DNA of 64,000 nucleotides from Enterobacter asburiae (GTDB lineage: Bacteria > Pseudomonadota > Gammaproteobacteria > Enterobacterales > Enterobacteriaceae). The first letter of the stretch is position 1; each line of letters opens with the position of its first letter. Made by a program: the position numbers and the translations under genes. The stretch spans positions 47,964-111,963 of the forward strand of contig NZ_JAKCMV010000028.1 of assembly GCF_021440515.1 (NCBI RefSeq), read 5' to 3'. This document shows positions 50,039 through 60,049 of this stretch, piece by piece. The notes beneath the pieces are model-generated. The model saw only the letters and a list, made by a program, of their open reading frames with translations, ran no database searches and was not told the DNA's origin.

Positions 50039-51064
50039 ATGAAAGCGTTATCCAAACTGAAAGCGGAAGAAGGGATTTGGATGACCGACGTGCCGGAGCC
50101 GGAAGTCGGTCATAACGATCTGCTGATCAAAATTCGTAAAACCGCGATTTGCGGGACTGACGTGCATATCTACAACTGGGATCAGTGGTCGCAGAAGACT
50201 ATTCCGGTGCCGATGGTTGTCGGTCATGAATACGTCGGCGAAGTGGTCGGCATTGGTCAGGAAGTGAAGGGCTTTAAGATTGGCGATCGCGTGTCTGGCG
50301 AAGGCCACATCACCTGCGGCCACTGCCGTAACTGTCGCGGCGGTCGTACGCACCTGTGCCGCAACACCGTGGGCGTGGGCGTTAACCGTCCGGGCTGTTT
50401 CGCAGAATACCTGGTGATCCCGGCGTTTAACGCGTTCAAAATCCCGGACAACATCTCTGACGATCTGGCCTCTATCTTTGACCCGTTCGGCAACGCGGTA
50501 CACACGGCGCTATCCTTCGACCTGGTGGGTGAAGACGTGCTGGTTTCCGGCGCGGGCCCGATCGGCATTATGGCCGCAGCGGTGGCGAAGCACGTCGGCG
50601 CGCGCAACGTTGTGATCACCGACGTGAACGAGTACCGCCTGTCGCTGGCGCGCAAAATGGGCGTCACCCGCGCGGTGGACGTGTCTAAAGAGAGCCTGTC
50701 CGACGTGATGGAAGAGTTGGGCATGACCGAAGGCTTTGACGTGGGTCTGGAGATGTCCGGTGCGCCACCGGCGTTCCGTACCATGCTCGACACCATGAAC
50801 CACGGTGGCCGTATCGCGATGCTGGGTATTCCACCGTCAGATATGTCTATCGACTGGAACAAGGTCATCTTTAAAGGTCTGTTCATCAAAGGCATCTATG
50901 GCCGCGAGATGTTCGAAACCTGGTACAAGATGGCGGCGCTGATCCAGTCTGGTCTGGATCTGTCTCCTATCATCACCCATCGTTTCTCCATCGATGAGTT
51001 CCAGCAGGGCTTTGACGCGATGCGTTCAGGGCAGTCCGGGAAAGTGATTTTGAGCTGGGATTAA
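50039..51064 (+). CDS. tdh: L-threonine 3-dehydrogenase
   Basis: 341 residues from the ATG at 50039 (GAGG seven bases before; an ATG at 50036 is closer than ideal). Zinc alcohol dehydrogenase family: catalytic [14 protein letters not shown], structural zinc [15 protein letters not shown] and NAD site [11 protein letters not shown]. First step of threonine breakdown. Confidence 0.98.
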   Translation: MKALSKLKAEEGIWMTDVPEPEVGHNDLLIKIRKTAICGTDVHIYNWDQWSQKTIPVPMVVGHEYVGEVVGIGQEVKGFKIGDRVSGEGHITCGHCRNCRGGRTHLCRNTVGVGVNRPGCFAEYLVIPAFNAFKIPDNISDDLASIFDPFGNAVHTALSFDLVGEDVLVSGAGPIGIMAAAVAKHVGARNVVITDVNEYRLSLARKMGVTRAVDVSKESLSDVMEELGMTEGFDVGLEMSGAPPAFRTMLDTMNHGGRIAMLGIPPSDMSIDWNKVIFKGLFIKGIYGREMFETWYKMAALIQSGLDLSPIITHRFSIDEFQQGFDAMRSGQSGKVILSWD

Positions 51065-51074
51065 TGGTATCTCT

Positions 51075-51096
51075 GGCACCCGAATTGCCGGGTGCC
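51075..51096 (+). terminator. Stem-loop after tdh
   Basis: GGCACCCG pairs with CGGGTGCC across a 6-base loop, 11 bases after the tdh stop. There is no T run directly after it, so termination efficiency is uncertain. Confidence 0.5.
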
Positions 51097-51240
51097 ATAA
51101 CGGTTTTAGTGGTTTGACTTTGCCCGGGTTACTTGTTAACTTCTGGCGAATTTTTCTCCATTCTGTCTTCTCCGCGCGGACATCTTTTGCAGTCGAATCG
51201 ATTTCGTCAGGAAAGCATTGTCCAGGCTTATCAGGTCATT

Positions 51241-52821
51241 ATGTCCACACTGTTTTCTCAAAAACTGGTTTCTACACCTGCCCGTTTCACGACCCTTGTG
51301 TCTGTCTTCATTTCGCTGCTAATAGTTATTAGCGTTAATATTCTCAATGCTAAATATAATGCCGTGATTAACAGAACCCTGGTGTTCTTATTAATCGTGC
51401 TGACGCTCAAGTGCATCAATAATAAATTTATTAGAAACGTTCTGGCGGCCGTTTTATTAATTCCGGTGGCGGCAGATGTTACGCTTCAGTTATATGCGTG
51501 GAACAATTTTAATTCCTCATTCAGCTATGGATTTGCCCTCAGCGTGTTAAATACCACGCCCGGTGAAGCAAGCTCGATGCTGGGACTGTACTGGCGAGAC
51601 TGCCTGACCTTCGTGGCAATCTCCGCGCTGTTCATCTTTACCGCCAACACCGGCTGGTGGCCCATAGCGCCGCGTTTTCGCCGCTGGCCGGGCATTGCTC
51701 TGGTCCTGACGCTGCTTGCCTTTTTCGGCCAGGCCTTGCAGCACCAGCTGCGCAAAAGCAGCGTTGAAAGTCTGACCCAGCGCGTAGTGCAGGCAACGCC
51801 CGTCAGCACCGCGAAAGTGTTTATGCAGGCGATTGAAGATAACGCGGTGGTTGCCAATATCGGCAATAACATCCCTGATTACAAAATTACCCTCACGGAC
51901 ACCGGTATTGATAACTACGTGCTGATTGTGGGGGAGTCTGAACGCACGGCGAACATGAGTATTTACGGTTATCCACGCGATACCACGCCGGAGCTTATCA
52001 AGCAGAAACCGCAGCTTTTACTGTTCCGCAATGCCGTAACGCCAGCCCCCGTGACCATTATGGCCGTGCCGCTTGCCCTGACGGCGGATACCGTGAGCGG
52101 TCGCGATCCGCACAAGTACAGCGATAACGTAATTAATATCGCCAATAAAGCGGGATATGACACCTACTGGTTCAGCCGCCAGGGGAAAGGCGGGGCGCAT
52201 AACAACGTCATTACCGGTATCGCCATGAATACCAAAGAACATCAGTGGCTGGACGGGGGCTACGACGAAGATCTGCTGCCGTTGCTGGATGCGGCGCTGA
52301 AAAAGCCGGGCAAGAAGGTGATCGTGTTGCATTTGTACGGCAGCCACGAGCCAGCCTGTCGACGTTTCCCGGCCAACCAGGCGGTTCTGCATGGGGATAA
52401 CGAAGCCGACGACTGTTACGACAATTCCGTGCGCTATACGGATACCCTGATGGGGAATATCTTCCGCACTCTGGAAAACTCCCGCTCGTCGGTGATGTAC
52501 TTCTCCGATCACGGGCTGGTGCGCGACCCGCAGCGGTCGGTGGTCTACTCTCACGGTAACGTTAATCCGCCGAGAGAAGCGCTGCATATCCCAATGTTTA
52601 TCTGGTATGGTCAGCAGGTTGATTCTAAAAACAAAATGTCTGGCGATTACGACAAGCCATGGTCCGCTGACGATGTGAATACGCTTGCGGAACTGTGGTT
52701 GGGTATTCATCGCCAGGGTGAACCGGTGAATACCGTTCAGTCATGGCTGGCGGGTTACGATAAAAATGTGACCGTGCTGGATACTACCGGTAAGTCGTAT
52801 GAATGGCGCAATATTCGTTAA
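51241..52821 (+). CDS. LPS phosphoethanolamine transferase (EptA/CptA family)
   Basis: 526 residues from the ATG at 51241; a frame open from 51133 has no ribosome-binding site and a poor N-terminus. Five N-terminal membrane segments precede a sulfatase-fold periplasmic domain. Motifs: VGESERTANMSIYGYPR, the likely Thr nucleophile in TPAPVTIMAVPLALT, LHLYGSHEP and YFSDHGL. It moves phosphoethanolamine from phosphatidylethanolamine to LPS, probably a core heptose or Kdo given its neighbours; lipid A is the alternative. Target not provable here. Confidence 0.85.
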   Translation: MSTLFSQKLVSTPARFTTLVSVFISLLIVISVNILNAKYNAVINRTLVFLLIVLTLKCINNKFIRNVLAAVLLIPVAADVTLQLYAWNNFNSSFSYGFALSVLNTTPGEASSMLGLYWRDCLTFVAISALFIFTANTGWWPIAPRFRRWPGIALVLTLLAFFGQALQHQLRKSSVESLTQRVVQATPVSTAKVFMQAIEDNAVVANIGNNIPDYKITLTDTGIDNYVLIVGESERTANMSIYGYPRDTTPELIKQKPQLLLFRNAVTPAPVTIMAVPLALTADTVSGRDPHKYSDNVINIANKAGYDTYWFSRQGKGGAHNNVITGIAMNTKEHQWLDGGYDEDLLPLLDAALKKPGKKVIVLHLYGSHEPACRRFPANQAVLHGDNEADDCYDNSVRYTDTLMGNIFRTLENSRSSVMYFSDHGLVRDPQRSVVYSHGNVNPPREALHIPMFIWYGQQVDSKNKMSGDYDKPWSADDVNTLAELWLGIHRQGEPVNTVQSWLAGYDKNVTVLDTTGKSYEWRNIR

Positions 52822-52889
52822 CATTGGTGCGATCAACAAACGTAACGGGATATGCTAGCCTGTTTTTACTTTCAGTAAATGGAATGATG

Positions 52890-54149
52890 ATGAGTAATTT
52901 AACTTTAGATAAGACCCAGAATTATTTAATTCAGATATTGTTCGGGTTGTGCGCTATTGCATTTGGGTGTGTCATTATTTCGCCTAATACATCCATTAAA
53001 GTTTTCAGTATCGCCGGATTTGTGGCGCTGGTGGCTTTTTTACTGGATATTAAGAACTTCAGAAAAAATGACGCCTTTTGGCTTTGCCTGGTTCTTCTGC
53101 TTATTGGGCTGAGCGATCTTGCCTGGTACAGAATGTTTAAAGTTGAGGACAGTCAGGCGATTAACTCTTACCGTTCCTATCTGGAAGTGGGCAAAATTTG
53201 TTTATTTGGCGCCTTCTCGCTGTTCGTTTTTGCTAACAGGAGCCAGATTAAAATCGGAAACAATAAGATCCATGTGCTGCTGGCCGTACTGCTTCAAATA
53301 ATGATTATTGTTTATGCAGGCTATCAGCATTTTATTGAGGAAAGTCAGCGAGTCAACCTGGCTCTGAAAGGCGGTACCAACGCTACCGGGGCGGCTTACA
53401 CCATCGCGTTTATCTCTTTCTATACCATCCTCGTCTTGCAGCACAGCACCTCAAAATGGAAGACGCTGGGCATCATGGCGCACTTCTTCATTACCTTCCT
53501 GATCTTAGTGGCGACGGAAACCCGCGCGGCTATCGTCGCCTACCCGGTGATTTTCTTTGGCCTGTTGGTAGTGAAGTTCTATAAAGAAAAGCACATTCCC
53601 TGGCGCGGTATTGGCGTGCTTGTCCTCGCGTTGATGGCGGGAATGTATATGATGAAAAACAGTTTGATTCAGCGTTACAACGACCTGAACAACGATATCG
53701 TTGCGTATGATAAAGACAACAGTACCACCTCCGTTGGTGCGCGTTTTGCAATGTGGGAAACTGGCCTGGCAGCGGCTAAAGACAACTATTTTTGGCAGTC
53801 GACAGATACCCGTAATGAAAAAATTCGGGAAGAGGTCAAAAAAGACCCAAGCCTGGCGGGTGCGTTAGACCATATGCGTGGTCATTTGCATAACGAAGTG
53901 GTTGAAACGCTCTCACTAAAAGGTCCCTCTGGATTACTGCTTTATATTCTTTTTGTTATTTCTCTTGCGTGGTACGCACTCCGTAAATTGAACAGCGTTA
54001 TTCTGTGCGCATTCTTAGCCTCATTAATTATGTTCGGTCTCAGCGGCGTAATGTTCTATTCTAAAACCACGCCGGTTGCCTGGATGCTGACGCTTATTAT
54101 GTCGGTAGTTTTCCTGCAACAAAACAGAGATCGGGAAGTCATAAAGTAA
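52890..54149 (+). CDS. waaL: O-antigen ligase WaaL
   Basis: 419 residues from the ATG at 52890, third of three adjacent ATGs and best spaced from AATGGA. An upstream in-frame ATG at 52803 overlaps the preceding gene. About 11 membrane segments; Wzy_C region with LVATETRAAIVAYPVIFFG; and the large periplasmic loop ending in RGHLHNEVVETLSLKGPSGL, where the ligase histidine lies. It links O antigen from undecaprenyl phosphate to lipid A-core. AT-rich compared with flanking housekeeping genes. Confidence 0.9.
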   Translation: MSNLTLDKTQNYLIQILFGLCAIAFGCVIISPNTSIKVFSIAGFVALVAFLLDIKNFRKNDAFWLCLVLLLIGLSDLAWYRMFKVEDSQAINSYRSYLEVGKICLFGAFSLFVFANRSQIKIGNNKIHVLLAVLLQIMIIVYAGYQHFIEESQRVNLALKGGTNATGAAYTIAFISFYTILVLQHSTSKWKTLGIMAHFFITFLILVATETRAAIVAYPVIFFGLLVVKFYKEKHIPWRGIGVLVLALMAGMYMMKNSLIQRYNDLNNDIVAYDKDNSTTSVGARFAMWETGLAAAKDNYFWQSTDTRNEKIREEVKKDPSLAGALDHMRGHLHNEVVETLSLKGPSGLLLYILFVISLAWYALRKLNSVILCAFLASLIMFGLSGVMFYSKTTPVAWMLTLIMSVVFLQQNRDREVIK

Positions 54150-54219
54150 TCGTTTTGATTATCCACCGGGAAAAAGGTATTCTCCTGGTGGATAATGTCA
54201 TTTAACAGACGAGCTGGCT

Positions 54220-55068
54220 ATGAACGAACTGATTTCAGTAATTATTACCACCTACAACAGAGAAGATTTACTGGAACGCGCCATTCGCTCAGTGATTGCT
54301 CAGACATACCCTGCTGTAGAATTGATTGTTGTTGATGACTGTTCGAACGAAAAAACGTCGCAGCTTATCGAACGCCTGCGGGCGGAGTGTGAAGCGCGTT
54401 TTGCCCATTTCACCTACGAGCGAAATGAGAAAAACAGCGGCTCCAACTACAGCCGCAACCGGGGTTACGCGCTCTCGCACGGGGTGTTTGTTACCGGGCT
54501 GGATGATGATGATTACTTCCTGCCGGAGCGCCTGGAAAAGCTCGTTGCGCGTTATGATGAAAACTACGCCTTTGTGACCGACACGCCTGCACGTCTTGAT
54601 AAATCCCACCGTACCTATCCCGATACCAATGAGAAAAGAATCATTGGCTTACAGGATATCCTGTGTGAAAACGTGGTGGGTAACCAGGTGCTGACAACTA
54701 AAGAGAAATTATTGGGGGTCGGCGGTTTTTCTCCTGAGATTAAGCAGCAGCAGGATCGCGATGTCTGGATCAAATTAATTCTGAAATACGGTCCGGGTAT
54801 TAAATACAGTTTTAGCACTGCGATGGTGGATGCCGAGCATGGCAGCAACCGAATTACTTCGCAAATAAAAAAATATAACGCATATCGGAAGCTCTATTTT
54901 AAATATCGCCAGCATATGTCTGAAACGACAAAAAGCAATAACCTGTTCCAGCTGATGTCGTTTCGCGGCTTTAAATCATCGCGTATGAATGCTCTATTAC
55001 GTGGGCGTAAAAAAGATGCCAAGCTCAGAATGAAGCTGCTGCGCCGTACGCTAAAAGAGATGTTCTAA
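54220..55068 (+). CDS. GT2 glycosyltransferase, LPS core
   Basis: 282 residues. GT2 A-fold: ISVIITTYNREDLLERAI, LIVVDDCSNEKT, SRNRGYALS and the metal motif GLDDDDYFLP. QQQDRDVWIKLILKYG is the ED/QxxRW-like acceptor end. A basic C-terminal tail may bind the membrane. Lies 70 bases after waaL; probably adds an outer-core sugar. Substrate unknown. Confidence 0.85.
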   Translation: MNELISVIITTYNREDLLERAIRSVIAQTYPAVELIVVDDCSNEKTSQLIERLRAECEARFAHFTYERNEKNSGSNYSRNRGYALSHGVFVTGLDDDDYFLPERLEKLVARYDENYAFVTDTPARLDKSHRTYPDTNEKRIIGLQDILCENVVGNQVLTTKEKLLGVGGFSPEIKQQQDRDVWIKLILKYGPGIKYSFSTAMVDAEHGSNRITSQIKKYNAYRKLYFKYRQHMSETTKSNNLFQLMSFRGFKSSRMNALLRGRKKDAKLRMKLLRRTLKEMF

Positions 55069-55081
55069 TTAAAAGGGCGAT

Positions 55082-55996
55082 ATGATGAATCTCAACCTGA
55101 TTAATAAACTCATCAAGAAGACGCGGCGCTGGCATAAGAAAACCGGTTTTTCTCTTTTTCAGCGTGCGGCCGGACACTTTGAGCAGAAGAAAAAAGAGAC
55201 CATTTTTAGCGTTATCGATGCGCTCAATGTACAGCCAGAACCTATCAATACCACGTTAAATACCCCGTCACGCATCATCTGGATTTGCTGGTTCCAGGGG
55301 GTGGAAAGCGCGCCAGCGCTGGTTAAGCGTTGTATCGAATCGGTCCAGCGTAATACGCCAGATGCGCAGGTTGTGATCCTGACGGATGATAACATTCCTG
55401 ACTATCTGACCTTACCCGAACACATCACAAGCAAATACAAAGCGGGGCTTATCAGTAAGGCGCAATATTCCGATATTGTTCGCTGCTCTCTGCTGTATCA
55501 ATACGGCGGGATCTGGATGGATGCCACGGTGTTTATGACGAAAGCGGTGCCGGAGTCGTTTTATAAAAACACCTTCTCGTCGCTGCGTTTTGATTCAAGC
55601 GAGAATGCGCTGAGCCAGGGATACTGGACGGCCTATTTTCTTGCTGCGCAAAAAGGCAATACGCTGGTGAAGCTGGTCCGGGATATTCTTTACCGCTACT
55701 GGGAGCAGCACGATAAGCTAATTGAGTATTTCCTGATTGATTACAGCTATTTGTATGCTCGTGAGAAATACCTGCCGTTCCGGGAAATGATGGATGCACA
55801 GCCGGTGACCGGAAATAACCGTTTTTTGATCCGCCAGTTTATCTCTTCTACGCCGGACGCCAGAGCGATGGAAACCCTGAGCCGCGACCCGGTGGGGATC
55901 TATAAGCTGTCCCACAAAGAGCAGTACCGGTCAGAAGCTCACGGACAACCCACGGTCTACAGCAAGATCCTCGACGGTACCTTCCGACTGGAATGA
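55082..55996 (+). CDS. GT32-type (capsular/outer-core) glycosyltransferase
   Basis: 304 residues; ATGs at 55082 and 55085 are both possible after AAAAGGGCG. The sugar-binding DxD region is SLLYQYGGIWMDATVFM, preceded by IIWICWFQGVESAPALVKRC. This is the Gly_transf_sug/GT32 pattern, found in capsule and LPS loci. No membrane segment. Last gene of the waaL block, ending in a shared terminator with yibQ. Donor sugar unknown. Confidence 0.82.
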   Translation: MMNLNLINKLIKKTRRWHKKTGFSLFQRAAGHFEQKKKETIFSVIDALNVQPEPINTTLNTPSRIIWICWFQGVESAPALVKRCIESVQRNTPDAQVVILTDDNIPDYLTLPEHITSKYKAGLISKAQYSDIVRCSLLYQYGGIWMDATVFMTKAVPESFYKNTFSSLRFDSSENALSQGYWTAYFLAAQKGNTLVKLVRDILYRYWEQHDKLIEYFLIDYSYLYAREKYLPFREMMDAQPVTGNNRFLIRQFISSTPDARAMETLSRDPVGIYKLSHKEQYRSEAHGQPTVYSKILDGTFRLE

Positions 55997-56024
55997 AAAA
56001 AGCCACCTTCACAGGTGGCTTTTT
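55996..56024. terminator. Bidirectional terminator between the GT32 gene and yibQ
   Basis: AAAAAGCCACCT (55996-56007) pairs with AGGTGGCTTTTT (56013-56024), with T runs on both strands. It overlaps the GT32 gene's stop. Confidence 0.95.
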
Positions 56025-56028
56025 GTTA

Positions 56029-56961
56029 TCAGGCTTTTCTGCCCCATCCCTGCCACTGCTGCTGCACGTATTTCACCAGCGTGCTTTCACCAATGCTTTC
56101 GCCCAGCACCGTGAAGAACCGCGTCGCGTAGATCGGCTCCAGCGGCTGTTTTGGCGTGCAGTTCATGACGCCACGGAACGGATTACGCGGTTCGGGCTTA
56201 GCGGGCTGCGCATTATTCGGTCTTGAGGTATCGACCTGAGGCTCGTTGAGCAGATCGCTCGGACGCACCAGCGTGATATCGGAAGGCAGCGTCGGCAGCA
56301 TTTGCTGCAACACGCGCACGGTGGACGGATGCGGGTGACCGATAGCTATCGCCGAGCCGTTGCGACGCGCCAGTTGCACCGCGCGATTGAACTGAACGCG
56401 GATATCCGCCTCGTTCTGCGTATCGTCGAGGAACACCTTGCGCTTGATGACCTTCACGCCCGTACCCTGAGCGGCCCGCATGGCCTGGCTGTTGCCAATG
56501 GTCATGCTGTCAAGAAAGTAGAGGTTATAGCGCTCAAGGGACTGCATCACTTTCAGCATTCCGTACAGGCTCGACGTCATGGCGCTGCCCATATGGTTAT
56601 TCAGACCCACGGCGTACGGCACTTTGTTATAAGCCTCGCGGATGATGCGGTCGATCTCATCGCTGCTCATGTCCGGGCGCAGGGTGTCTTTTTCCAGCGG
56701 CTGCTTGCTGATGGGGGCCATGGGCAGGTGGATCAGCACCTGATGTCCGCCGTTGTGGGCTTTGGTCGCCATCTCGTGCGCGTGTGGCGCATTCGGCAGG
56801 ACGGCAACGGAGATGGCTGACGGCATCGCCAGCACCTGATTTTCATAGTGTGGCCGATAACCGAAGTCATCAATCACAATCGCGAGTTTGCCTGCGTATA
56901 CCGGTGCAGCCAGCGCCAGTGCGCTGACGACGGAGAAAACCATTCGACGAAATTGAAGCAA
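56029..56961 (-). CDS. yibQ: Divergent polysaccharide deacetylase-like protein YibQ
   Basis: 310 residues with a signal peptide (SALALAAPVYA|GKLAIVIDD). Polysaccharide deacetylase-2 fold: IVIDDFGYRP, LIHLPMAP and IAIGHPHPSTV. Periplasmic; activity unknown. Three bases after the envC stop, so co-transcribed with the gpmI-envC unit. Confidence 0.93.
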   Translation of the reverse strand: MLQFRRMVFSVVSALALAAPVYAGKLAIVIDDFGYRPHYENQVLAMPSAISVAVLPNAPHAHEMATKAHNGGHQVLIHLPMAPISKQPLEKDTLRPDMSSDEIDRIIREAYNKVPYAVGLNNHMGSAMTSSLYGMLKVMQSLERYNLYFLDSMTIGNSQAMRAAQGTGVKVIKRKVFLDDTQNEADIRVQFNRAVQLARRNGSAIAIGHPHPSTVRVLQQMLPTLPSDITLVRPSDLLNEPQVDTSRPNNAQPAKPEPRNPFRGVMNCTPKQPLEPIYATRFFTVLGESIGESTLVKYVQQQWQGWGRKA

Positions 56962-56964
56962 AAC

Positions 56965-58248
56965 TTATCTTCCCAACCACGGCTGTGGATTGACCGCCTG
57001 ACCCTGGCGACGAATTTCGAAATAGAGTGACGGGCGGCCCTGACCGCCACTGCTGCCCACAAGGGCGATGGGTTGGCCTGCGCGCACCTGCGTGCCCACG
57101 CTGACCAGCGCGCTCTGGTTGTAGCCATAAAGACTCATGTCGCCTTTACCGTGTTCCACCACGACCACCAGCCCGTAACCCTGGAGCCAGTCGGCCAGGA
57201 TCACGCGGCCATCGGCGATGGCTTTCACTTCGCTACCTTCAGACGCACCGATAACTATCCCCTTCCAACGTAGCTCACCCTGCAACTGTTCGCCATAGCG
57301 ATGCAGAATTGTACCGCGAACCGGCCAGTAGGCTTGACCGCGTGGTGACCCCAGGCCGCCGGTACGCGACATGAGCGAGCGCTCGCTTTCGGAAGGTTTG
57401 TAGGTGGTGCCTTTGCGGGAGGCTTCCTGCTGCTTGTTGCGCACGGCCTGCGCGTCGCGCGCTTCTTTCTCGGCGCGCGCACGGGCTGCCGCTTCTGCGC
57501 GGGCAATGCTGTTGCGGAGTTTTGATTCGTTGGCGCGCATTTCGCTCAGCTGGCTTTGTCCTGCCTGAATGGAGGACTCCAGCCCGGCGAGCGTTTTCTT
57601 ACGCTCATTACGCGCCTGTTCGAGCTTCGCCTGCTGGGCCTGCTGATCGTAAAGCAGCGTTTGCTGCTGGCTCTGCTTCTCTTCCAGCTCGGCTTTTTGC
57701 GAGGCAACTTCTTCGCGAGTTTGCTTGAGCTGGGCGATGGTTTCCTGACGCGCCTGATTCAGGTAGCCGAAGTAGGCCTGTAAACGCTGGCCGCGCTGAG
57801 ACTCTTCACCGCTCAGGATCAGCTGAATGCCAGTGTGCTCGCCCTGACGAAACGCAGCATCGAGCTGGGCGGCCAGATTGCGCTCCTGGGCATCGCGCTG
57901 ACGCTCGAGTTTCGCAATCGAGGCGTTCATGTCGTCGATCTGCTTGTTTAACTGCGCAAGGGTGTTCTGCGTTTCACGCAGCTTGCGGGCGGCGGCAGAG
58001 ATGGCCTCTTCCTGCTGCTTAAGCTGCGCAAGAAGGGAAGAGCGCTGCTGCTGTTGCTGGCGTACCGCGCGCTCTTTGGCGGCGATATCGGCCTGAATGG
58101 ATTTTAGCTGATCGCGATCGTCCGCATGGGCGGACGACGCGCACAGCAATACGCCAGCGCTAAATGCGCTGGCGTAAACCAGGGCCCTGACGGATAACCG
58201 AAGCGGCTTCACGACCCATGTGATTGAATAAATCGCCTTTCCCCTCAT
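56965..58248 (-). CDS. envC: Murein hydrolase activator EnvC
   Basis: 427 residues from the ATG at 58248; the ribosome-binding site is poor and a GTG at 58212 (VKPLRLSVRALVY) gives nearly the E. coli length. A signal peptide (CASSAHA|DDRDQ) is followed by a long coiled coil (about 45-270) and a C-terminal degenerate LytM domain (RWKGIVIGASEGSEVKAI to YFEIRRQGQAVNPQPWLGR in parts). FtsEX-linked activator of amidases AmiA and AmiB at the septum. Confidence 0.96.
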   Translation of the reverse strand: MRGKAIYSITWVVKPLRLSVRALVYASAFSAGVLLCASSAHADDRDQLKSIQADIAAKERAVRQQQQQRSSLLAQLKQQEEAISAAARKLRETQNTLAQLNKQIDDMNASIAKLERQRDAQERNLAAQLDAAFRQGEHTGIQLILSGEESQRGQRLQAYFGYLNQARQETIAQLKQTREEVASQKAELEEKQSQQQTLLYDQQAQQAKLEQARNERKKTLAGLESSIQAGQSQLSEMRANESKLRNSIARAEAAARARAEKEARDAQAVRNKQQEASRKGTTYKPSESERSLMSRTGGLGSPRGQAYWPVRGTILHRYGEQLQGELRWKGIVIGASEGSEVKAIADGRVILADWLQGYGLVVVVEHGKGDMSLYGYNQSALVSVGTQVRAGQPIALVGSSGGQGRPSLYFEIRRQGQAVNPQPWLGR

Positions 58249-58257
58249 GGGGAGCGA

Positions 58258-59802
58258 TTATTCCACGATGAACAGCGGCTTGCCAGTCATCTCTTTAGGG
58301 ATTTCCATACCCATCAGCGTCAGCATGGTTGGCGCGATGTCGGAAAGCTTGCCGCCTTCAACCGCTTTCAGTGATTTATCACCGACATAGATCAGCGGTA
58401 CCGGCAGGTTGGTGTGGGCCGTGTGCGCCTGACCGGTTGCCGGATCGCGCATCTGTTCTGCGTTACCGTGGTCCGCGGTGATCAGCAGCTGGCCGCCTAC
58501 GGATTCAACCGCTTTCGCGACCTGTTCAACGCAGTGATCCAGCGCTTCAACCGCTTTCACCGCCGCTTCCATCACGCCGGTATGGCCGACCATGTCGCCG
58601 TTCGGATAGTTACAGATGATGGTGTCGTACTTGCCGCTTTCGATCGCCGCAACCAGTTTTTCCGTCAGCTCTGCGGAGCTCATTTCAGGTTGCAGATCGT
58701 AGGTCGCGACTTTCGGCGAGTTGATCAGAATGCGGTCTTCGCCTTTGAACGGCTCTTCTACGCCGCCGTTAAAGAAGAAGGTGACGTGGGCATATTTTTC
58801 CGTTTCGGAGATACGCAGCTGGGTTTTGTCGTTCTTCGCCATCCACTCACCGAAGGTATTTTCCAGTGAAGCAGGTGGGTAAGCGCACGGTGCTTTGATG
58901 TCTGCGGCGTATTCGGTCAGCTGAATGAAGTCGAGTTTCACCACTTTCTTACGGGCAAAACCGTCGAAATCGCTGTTCACGAACGCACGGGTGATTTCAC
59001 GGGCACGGTCAGCGCGGAAGTTCATGAAGATCAGCGCGTCGCCGTCTTCCATTGCCGCATCGGCCTGGCCTTCGGCACGGATCACGGTCGCTTTCACGAA
59101 TTCGTCATTTTCATCACGCGCGTAGGCGGCTTCCAGACCTTCAACGGCGGTTGCGAACTGGAATTCGCCTTTTGCCAGCGTCATCAGGTCATAGGCTTGT
59201 TCTACGCGATCCCAGCGGTTGTCGCGGTCCATGGCGTAGTAACGTCCGATGATAGAGGCTACACGGCCTTTGCCCAGCGCGGCAAATTTGTCTTCGAAGG
59301 CTTTCAGTGAGCCTTCAGCACTGCGTGGTGGGGTATCGCGACCATCGAGGAAGGCGTGCAGATAGATTTTCTCTGCACCGCGTTCTGCTGCCAGCTCAAC
59401 CATCGCCATGATGTGATCTTCGTGGCTGTGAACGCCGCCCGCAGAGAGCAGACCCATGATGTGCACGGCTTTGCCTGCGGCAACGGCTTTATCTACCGCA
59501 CCGGTCAGCGTCGGGTTGGAGAAGAAGGTACGTTCTTTAATTTCAACGTCCAGACGGGTCAGATCCTGATAGACGATACGGCCCGCGCCCAAGTTCACAT
59601 GTCCAACTTCGGAGTTGCCCATCTGGCGATCCGGCAGACCTACTTCCAGGCCCGATGCGTCGATTAAGGTATGCGGACGTTTAGCCCACAGTGCATCCAT
59701 AACCGGGGTTTTGGCGTTGAAAATAGCGTTATCCTGGCTGTCTTCACGGTAGCCATAGCCATCCAGAATCACCAGTACCATAGGTTTTTTAGAAACCGAC
59801 AT
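58258..59802 (-). CDS. gpmI: 2,3-bisphosphoglycerate-independent phosphoglycerate mutase
   Basis: 514 residues, equal to E. coli, from the ATG at 59802 ([20 protein letters not shown]). Alkaline-phosphatase superfamily: two-manganese site, serine nucleophile in MGNSEVGH and [11 protein letters not shown]. Glycolysis. Nine bases upstream of envC; divergent from yibN. Confidence 0.98.
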   Translation of the reverse strand: MSVSKKPMVLVILDGYGYREDSQDNAIFNAKTPVMDALWAKRPHTLIDASGLEVGLPDRQMGNSEVGHVNLGAGRIVYQDLTRLDVEIKERTFFSNPTLTGAVDKAVAAGKAVHIMGLLSAGGVHSHEDHIMAMVELAAERGAEKIYLHAFLDGRDTPPRSAEGSLKAFEDKFAALGKGRVASIIGRYYAMDRDNRWDRVEQAYDLMTLAKGEFQFATAVEGLEAAYARDENDEFVKATVIRAEGQADAAMEDGDALIFMNFRADRAREITRAFVNSDFDGFARKKVVKLDFIQLTEYAADIKAPCAYPPASLENTFGEWMAKNDKTQLRISETEKYAHVTFFFNGGVEEPFKGEDRILINSPKVATYDLQPEMSSAELTEKLVAAIESGKYDTIICNYPNGDMVGHTGVMEAAVKAVEALDHCVEQVAKAVESVGGQLLITADHGNAEQMRDPATGQAHTAHTNLPVPLIYVGDKSLKAVEGGKLSDIAPTMLTLMGMEIPKEMTGKPLFIVE

Positions 59803-60049
59803 TGCGACAACCTCATGCTCAAGAGTCAAAAATTTGCGTAATTTTACTACAGCTGAATCGTTCAAACAGCCCGGGAAGATCAAAGAATGCGTAGGGGCAA
59901 GGCGCTTCTCCGGCCATTTTCGGCCTTTTTTTTCGTGGCATCCCGCAGAAAATGGATTAGCTTATTGTCGCTGGCTGTATTTGCCACAGCGCACAGGTAT
60001 ACTCCTGACCTGGTTTTTTTAATCACTAAGACGGGAGTCGTTACCCCCC

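Noticed and set aside
51065..51240. JUMPstart/ops element ahead of the waaL block
   Set aside because: No GGCGGTAG motif seen.
51133..51240. 36-residue N-terminal extension of the phosphoethanolamine transferase
   Set aside because: No ribosome-binding site, and the membrane segments begin properly after the ATG at 51241.
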